A DNA stretch of 10,143 nucleotides from Methanodesulfokora sp964525965 (GTDB taxonomy: Archaea > Korarchaeota > Korarchaeia > Korarchaeales > Korarchaeaceae). Below the pieces are notes generated by a model that had not been told where the DNA came from, did no database searches, and saw nothing but the letters and a program-made list of their open reading frames with translations. Positions 6,312 through 10,143 of the stretch are shown one piece after another. The position numbers and the translations under genes are program-made. The first letter of the stretch is position 1. Every line of letters begins with the position of its first letter. Location: the NCBI GenBank assembly GCA_964525965.1, contig CAZGKA010000045.1, positions 1 through 10,143 of the forward strand, given 5' to 3'.

Positions 6312-7685
6312 TTGCTGGAGTACGTGGTGTTTGTCGTCCTGATCCTCGGGCTTATCGATCTCGTTGTCGATCTTCTCAAGAACGCAGATAGGTTAGCATC
6401 TCTGCCCTCCTTAATATCAGCGCTCCTCCTTATGTTCTCCGTCCTCCTGCCCGACGGACGGTTGTTCACCTATAGCCTCAACCCCTTCTTCAAACTGGCC
6501 TCTTTGGCGGTCGGGATATCCCTGCTGATAATAGTTCTCTCAGGAGAGCTCATTAAGACGGAGAGACCTGGCCTCTACAATGGCCTGCTCATTCTGACAG
6601 CCCTAGGAGCTGTACTAGCTTCGGCGGCCGATGACTTCATATCGATGCTCGTCGCTTGGCAGTTGTCCACCCTCTCTAGCTATGTTCTCGTGTCGATAAA
6701 GAAGGACGCCTTTGGGGCTGAGGCTGGAATGAAATATCTCGTCGTCGGACTTGCGAGCTTCGGAGCTCTGATATTCGGCGTCGGTCTAATCGCCGGGTCC
6801 ACGGGAAGCCTGAACTATGTCTCGATCTCCCAGGCGATAACCGGCGACCCCGTCACTCTGCTGGGCGTGGTGCTCCTCATAGCTGCCCTTGGCTACAAGA
6901 TGGCTGCCTTCCCGTTCTTCGTCTGGATGCCGGACACATATCAGGGAGCTCCCCCCATAGTGGGAGGGGTTTTAAGCGCTATAACGAAGACGATGGCCTT
7001 CATGGTGGCGTTTAAGATATTCTTGGTTGCTCTTCTACCGATAAAGGTCCTGTGGGTACCGGTAATTGCGGCTGTAAGTGCTCTGACGATGATCTATGGG
7101 AATATAGCTGCTTTGGTTCAGGAAAATGCCAGAAGAATGCTGGCCTACTCGAGCATAGCCCACGCTGGATATATCCTCATGGCTCTCGCAGCTCTGTCCT
7201 CTAGTTCCTTGGTAGGAGGTCTCTCTCACGTCTTTGTGCACGCAGTGATGAAGGTTGTGGCCTTCGCAACTGTTATGCAAGTGCTGATGATCACGGGCTC
7301 CGACTACTTCAAGGACTTCGCTGGTCTCAGAAGGAGAGCACCTCTGACTCTATTTTCCATGGCTGTAAGCTTTATGGCAATGATAGGAATTCCCCTAACC
7401 GCAGGATTCTGGACGAAGTACGTCCTCTTCTTGGGAGCGGTCGGAGGAGGTGTGTGGTGGCTCACGGCGATAGCAGTGATCTGCAGCGTGATCTCGATAT
7501 GGTACTACATAAAACCACTCAGATGGAGCTTTGTGGAGGGAGGAGGGCTGACGGCAGAAAGAAAGCCATCAAGAGCTGCTCAAGCAGGTATGCTCCTCGG
7601 AACCGCTGTGATCATTCTCTTGGGATTCGTCCCGAGCCCGCTCCTCACCCTGGCCAAAGCAGCAGTGCTGTCCATAATGCCATAA
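6312..7685 (+). CDS. nuoN: Complex I antiporter-like subunit N (NuoN / ND2)
   Basis: NuoN is the proximal antiporter-like subunit, next to NuoK, and ends the operon. It has 457 residues and about 14 hydrophobic segments. Lysines of the proton path are present: K196 (GYKMAAFPFFVWMPDTYQG, TM7), K226 (LSAITKTMAF, TM8) and K369 (GFWTKYVLF, TM12). RRMLAYSSIAHAGY (274-287) is the usual broken-helix family motif. The TM5 position that is glutamate in NuoL (AWE) and NuoM (FWE) of this same window is glutamine here (AWQLSTLSSYVLV, Q117, codon CAG at 6660-6662). The start is TTG 6312, supported by GGTGAT at 6303-6308, which overlaps the nuoM stop. GTG codons at 6324 and 6327 are possible but less well placed. 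Confidence 0.94.
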   Translation: MLEYVVFVVLILGLIDLVVDLLKNADRLASLPSLISALLLMFSVLLPDGRLFTYSLNPFFKLASLAVGISLLIIVLSGELIKTERPGLYNGLLILTALGAVLASAADDFISMLVAWQLSTLSSYVLVSIKKDAFGAEAGMKYLVVGLASFGALIFGVGLIAGSTGSLNYVSISQAITGDPVTLLGVVLLIAALGYKMAAFPFFVWMPDTYQGAPPIVGGVLSAITKTMAFMVAFKIFLVALLPIKVLWVPVIAAVSALTMIYGNIAALVQENARRMLAYSSIAHAGYILMALAALSSSSLVGGLSHVFVHAVMKVVAFATVMQVLMITGSDYFKDFAGLRRRAPLTLFSMAVSFMAMIGIPLTAGFWTKYVLFLGAVGGGVWWLTAIAVICSVISIWYYIKPLRWSFVEGGGLTAERKPSRAAQAGMLLGTAVIILLGFVPSPLLTLAKAAVLSIMP

Positions 7686-7691
7686 ATACGG

Positions 7692-7713
7692 AATGTCTAT
7701 ACAGACATTTTTT
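7692..7713 (+). terminator. Hairpin plus T tract after the nuo operon
   Basis: AATGTCT (7692-7698) and AGACATT (7703-7709) form a perfect 7-bp inverted repeat around the loop ATAC. The run of six T at 7708-7713 overlaps its 3' arm. The element lies a few bases after the nuoN stop. Archaeal termination depends mainly on T-rich tracts, so the T run alone could stop transcription. The stem is AT-rich and modest, so the inverted repeat could equally be a protein-binding site. Confidence 0.5.
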
Positions 7714-7719
7714 AACACC

Positions 7720-7734
7720 AAAAATCTTTTTATA
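7720..7734 (+). promoter_or_regulatory. Archaeal BRE/TATA promoter for the ABC transporter operon
   Basis: AAAAAT (7720-7725) fits a TFB-recognition element and TTTTTATA (7727-7734) fits an archaeal TATA box. With the usual distance of about 25 bases, transcription would begin near 7755-7760, leaving a leader of only about ten bases or fewer before ATG 7766. No Shine-Dalgarno sequence precedes that ATG, which agrees with a leaderless or nearly leaderless transcript. Confidence 0.6.
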
Positions 7735-7741
7735 GGGCTTC

Positions 7742-7753
7742 TATATCGATATA
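7742..7753. promoter_or_regulatory. 12-bp perfect palindrome near the predicted transcription start
   Basis: TATATCGATATA reads the same on both strands. It lies between the TATA box and the ATG at 7766, where a bound repressor could block initiation. Function is inferred from position only; AT-rich palindromes of this length can occur by chance. Confidence 0.35.
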
Positions 7754-7765
7754 CAGACGATCCTG

Positions 7766-8443
7766 ATGAGCGACAAAGCCTACATCTTAGAAGGAGTGTG
7801 GAAGGCCTACAGATCCGGGGATTCCGTCCTATATGCCCTCAAAAACGTGAACCTTACTGTAGATAGGAGCGAGTTCGTCTCCATAATGGGTCCATCTGGG
7901 AGCGGTAAGAGCACCCTGCTGTCCATAATGGGTCTTCTCGCGAAGCCCACCAAGGGCAGGATGAAGCTTCTGTCGTACGACGCGAGTGATCTTAGCGACA
8001 AGAAAGCAACGGAGCTCAGGAGAAGAACGATAGGATTTGTCTTCCAGACATTCAACCTGATACCCTGGCTCACTGCTCTCGAGAACGTGGAGATAGCAAT
8101 GGCCATAGGAGGTTTGGATCCCGATGAGCGAAGGAAAAAAGCAAAAGAGCTCCTCACCATGCTGGGTTTGGGGGAGAGGCTCGATCACAGACCCACTCAG
8201 CTCAGTGGTGGGGAACAGCAGAGGGTGGCCATAGCAAGGGCCTTGGCAAACGACCCGGAGATAATACTGGCCGACGAGCCCACGGGCAACCTGTCAACCA
8301 CGCAGGGGGAGATGATAGTGGACATACTGAAATCATTGACTGATCAGGGCAGAACCGTGGTAATGGCCACTCATGACCCTCGGATGGCCGAGAAGTCTGA
8401 CAGGATAGTTAGATTGAGGGATGGGGTTATAGTAAGCTCATAA
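7766..8443 (+). CDS. ABC transporter ATP-binding protein, MacB/LolD type
   Basis: This is the cytoplasmic ATPase of an ABC system, expected to dimerise and drive the membrane protein encoded at 10031. All main motifs are present in 225 residues: Walker A GPSGSGKST (43-50 core), Q-loop Q94 (GFVFQTFNLIPWLTALENV), signature LSGGEQQRVAIARAL (146-160), Walker B IILADEPTG with catalytic E171, and switch histidine H203 (VVMATHDP). The FQxFNLIPxLTALENVE wording and the length match the MacB/LolD/FtsE branch (type VII, mechanotransmission) better than nutrient importers. The D-loop reads GNLSTTQG where the branch normally has GNLD, so its aspartate is replaced by S177. It is the first gene after the intergenic promoter and probably leaderless. 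The substrate cannot be predicted from the ATPase. Confidence 0.93.
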   Translation: MSDKAYILEGVWKAYRSGDSVLYALKNVNLTVDRSEFVSIMGPSGSGKSTLLSIMGLLAKPTKGRMKLLSYDASDLSDKKATELRRRTIGFVFQTFNLIPWLTALENVEIAMAIGGLDPDERRKKAKELLTMLGLGERLDHRPTQLSGGEQQRVAIARALANDPEIILADEPTGNLSTTQGEMIVDILKSLTDQGRTVVMATHDPRMAEKSDRIVRLRDGVIVSS

Positions 8444-8449
8444 TCTTAT

Positions 8450-8458
8450 GGAGGTGAT
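8450..8458 (+). promoter_or_regulatory. Strong ribosome binding site of the S-layer-like gene
   Basis: GGAGGTGAT is a near-complete match to the archaeal consensus and lies 5 bases (from GGTG) before TTG 8462. That start yields a complete signal peptide, so it is well supported despite the rare codon. Confidence 0.75.
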
Positions 8459-8461
8459 TGC

Positions 8462-10015
8462 TTGAGGAAGTTCCTCCTGTTGTCCTTGTTTTTAGTATCT
8501 CTTCTGATCTTCTCCCCCATCAAAGTTGGAGCAGACGGCGTTCTACAGATCTCATACGTCAGATGGGGGACCATAAATCAAATAGGGGGCGGAAGAGCCG
8601 GAACAACGTCCACATTCACGGTGTTCCTGAAGAACAACTGGACCTTCAGCGTGGAGCTCATATACGTGAATTTGAGCATACCTTCTCCCCTCACAAGCCC
8701 TGACGGGAAGAGCTTCGAGGTCATATATCCAGAAGTCCAGGAGAAGACCGCTATCGTTCCACCCAAATCAGTCTATCCACTCACCTTCACCGTGAAGATA
8801 CCCAGTACCGCCTCCGGCGAGTACACATTCAATCTGACTGTTAAGTACAAGAAAGCCGTTGAAGAAACGCAGAACCTGAGCTTCACCCTTAAAGTTGCTC
8901 CCCAAGACAAGATACGTATACAGAAGCTCACCTGGACATCTCTAGAGGATGGAACAGCACCTGAACTCTACTTCAGCATCATCAACCTGGGCGATGACGA
9001 GATAAAGCTTGATTCCATAACCGCCTCGGCTGACTTCGTTCAGGTGCTAAATCCCTCCGCATCCCTCAGCACGTATCTCAGGCCGGATCAGCGCTACAGG
9101 TTCCCGATCAGGGTGAAGGTCCCCAAGGGAGCTTCTCAGTACAACTTCACGACGATAACGATCTCAGTTACCTACGAAGCCGGAGGCTCAATAAAACATC
9201 ATACCGAGTCCTTCACATATAAGCTCCTTAGAAGTGGATCTGAGCTCGGTCCTGAAATCGTTCTCCAGGTCAACAGAACGGAACTAAGACCCGGCGTGGT
9301 GAATCCTGTGATGCTGAAGATAAGCAACATGGGCGACGAGAAGGCAGAAAGGGTCACCATAACGATGCAGTCAAGCTCTGGAATACTGGTCCTGGGATCC
9401 TCATCCATATACGTGGGAGACCTCTACCCAGGAGCCTCAAAATCCGTCCTGGTGAAGGTGCTCCCCTCGTCACAGCAGAGCAGCTATGCACTTCCAGCAA
9501 CCATATCTTACAAAAGATTGTATGAAGGAAGCTACGTCTCGGAGAGCAAAGGCCTCACGATAGGATTCAACAGCATGAAAGAGGCAAAGATCTCCATCAC
9601 GAACATGGAAGCCTCGTTCAATGAGGGAAGGCTCAAGGTCACGGGGACTTTAGCGAACATGGGAGACAGAGCTGCTAAGAACGTCAACGTAGTGGCGATA
9701 AACGGCCCGTGTGCCAACGTCTCTAACTATGTGGGTGATGTGGATGAGGGAGATACAGCTGGCTTCTTCCTCTCATGCAAGGTTCCGGAGTCATCGAAGG
9801 TGCCTGACAAGCTCACCGTGGAGATAAGTTACGAGGCTGCTCCTGGCTACGTGAAGCACATCTCGAAGGAGGTGTCCGTGATGAAACCAACCATCACCAC
9901 AGTCGAGAAGAAGACCGCCTCTCAGGGGTATGGCATGACCTCCCTCGTCGTGGTGGCCATCGCCGGGATTATCGTCGGGTTGATCGTGGGAAGGTTCATC
10001 TCCAAGAGATCGTGA
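8462..10015 (+). CDS. Secreted, C-terminally anchored S-layer-like (COG1361-type) multi-Ig-domain protein
   Basis: The product is predicted to lie outside the cell, held in the membrane by its C-terminus. The 517 residues begin with a Sec signal peptide: MRK, a hydrophobic core FLLLSLFLVSLLIFS (4-18), and likely cleavage after A24 (KVGA/DG). The body is beta-rich with about four Ig/CARDB-like repeats (roughly 27-146, 150-255, 264-368, 375-474). These share phrases such as INLGDDEIKLDSI, SNMGDEKAERVTI and ANMGDRAAKNVNV. Seven N-glycosylation sequons are visible (N59, 70, 124, 138, 228, 271, 419). C417 and C439 are the only cysteines and could form a disulfide. A linker (475-490) leads to a helix at about 492-512 with G502, G506 and G510 spaced GxxxGxxxG, then a basic tail. 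Gene order between an ABC ATPase and a permease suggests a MacA-like partner role; this is inferred. Confidence 0.85.
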   Translation: MRKFLLLSLFLVSLLIFSPIKVGADGVLQISYVRWGTINQIGGGRAGTTSTFTVFLKNNWTFSVELIYVNLSIPSPLTSPDGKSFEVIYPEVQEKTAIVPPKSVYPLTFTVKIPSTASGEYTFNLTVKYKKAVEETQNLSFTLKVAPQDKIRIQKLTWTSLEDGTAPELYFSIINLGDDEIKLDSITASADFVQVLNPSASLSTYLRPDQRYRFPIRVKVPKGASQYNFTTITISVTYEAGGSIKHHTESFTYKLLRSGSELGPEIVLQVNRTELRPGVVNPVMLKISNMGDEKAERVTITMQSSSGILVLGSSSIYVGDLYPGASKSVLVKVLPSSQQSSYALPATISYKRLYEGSYVSESKGLTIGFNSMKEAKISITNMEASFNEGRLKVTGTLANMGDRAAKNVNVVAINGPCANVSNYVGDVDEGDTAGFFLSCKVPESSKVPDKLTVEISYEAAPGYVKHISKEVSVMKPTITTVEKKTASQGYGMTSLVVVAIAGIIVGLIVGRFISKRS

Positions 10016-10030
10016 AGAGGGGGCTACGCT

Positions 10031-10143
10031 TTGAGGTTCTCCGACATAGTCAGGTTCGCAGTGAAGGCCATGATGAGCAGGCGGCGGAGGACGGTGCTCA
10101 CTCTGATAGGTATAATGGTCGGAGTGCTGACCCTGACGGCAGT
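10031..10143 (+). CDS. ABC transporter permease, MacB/FtsX type (N-terminal part, cut by window end)
   Basis: Only about 37 residues are inside the window. They read as a cytoplasmic amphipathic start (MRFSDIVRFAVKAMMSRR), a basic patch, and the beginning of the first transmembrane helix (TVLTLIGIMVGVLTLTA). This is the standard opening of MacB/FtsX-family permeases, where the xxRRxRTxLTxxGIxxGV pattern is characteristic. TTG 10031 is taken as start because GAGGGGG at 10017-10023 lies 7 bases upstream and the gene begins 15 bases after the previous stop. The protein probably pairs with the ATPase at 7766 and the extracellular protein between them. The downstream extracellular domain and remaining helices are not visible, so the family call rests on this N-terminus and on context. 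Confidence 0.8.
   Translation, partial: MRFSDIVRFAVKAMMSRRRRTVLTLIGIMVGVLTLTA

Larger units (their letters stand above)
7698..7758 (+). repeat. Direct repeat TATACAGAC flanking the TATA box
   Basis: The 9-mer TATACAGAC occurs at 7698-7706 and again at 7750-7758, 52 bases apart. The first copy is part of the terminator-like inverted repeat; the second overlaps the end of the 12-bp palindrome. Paired half-sites either side of a promoter could suit a looping regulator, but no regulator gene is seen nearby. Confidence 0.4.

Noticed and set aside
6312..7685. A frameshift or truncation in nuoN because it is shorter than nuoL
   Set aside because: 457 residues is a normal NuoN length, and motifs from TM5 to TM12 are in order in one frame.
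7807..8188. Two minus-strand open frames opposite the ABC ATPase gene
   Set aside because: They overlap a complete, motif-rich ATPase gene and show no domain or start signals of their own.
1..10143. CRISPR arrays, tRNA genes, insertion sequences or integration sites
   Set aside because: No regularly spaced repeats, no cloverleaf-like segments and no transposase or integrase coding sequence were seen; coding density is nearly complete.

Overview
The window is protein-coding on the + strand almost throughout and looks archaeal. Supporting signs are strong Shine-Dalgarno sequences that match the archaeal GGAGGTGATCC pattern, several TTG starts, heavy use of AGG/AGA (Arg) and ATA (Ile) codons, a BRE/TATA-type promoter, and a secreted S-layer-like protein with many N-glycosylation sequons. 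A thermophilic member of the TACK group (for example Korarchaeota or a crenarchaeal relative) is plausible. This is an inference from style and gene content; the window has no rRNA or other marker to settle it.

Region 1 (1-7685) is the distal part of a respiratory complex I operon in the order nuoD (3' part)-H-I-J-K-L-M-N. Genes overlap by 1 to 4 bases or are separated by only a few, so it reads as one transcription unit. The NADH-dehydrogenase module genes nuoE, nuoF and nuoG, which in many bacteria lie between nuoD and nuoH, are absent. This fits the archaeal-type core complex that takes electrons from ferredoxin, F420H2 or an unknown donor. NuoD and NuoI belong to the peripheral electron-transfer arm. 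NuoH, J, K, L, M and N form the membrane arm that couples quinone reduction to ion pumping. Several subunits differ from the family pattern: a single retained hydrogenase-like cysteine at the end of NuoD, a rewritten quinone-loop motif in NuoH, a charged SHOCT-like tail on NuoI, and a Glu-to-Gln change at the TM5 position of NuoN.

Region 2 (7686-7765) is the only noticeable intergenic gap. It holds a perfect 7-bp hairpin followed by a T tract (probable end of the nuo transcript), a BRE/TATA element, a 12-bp palindrome, and a 9-bp direct repeat that brackets the TATA box.

Region 3 (7766-10143) is a second operon: a MacB/LolD-type ABC ATPase, a secreted C-terminally anchored protein made of Ig-like S-layer (COG1361-type) domains, and the start of a MacB/FtsX-type permease cut by the window edge. 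The three together look like an archaeal tripartite mechanotransmission ABC system in which the extracellular beta-sandwich protein takes the place that the periplasmic adaptor MacA has in bacteria. Its substrate is unknown.
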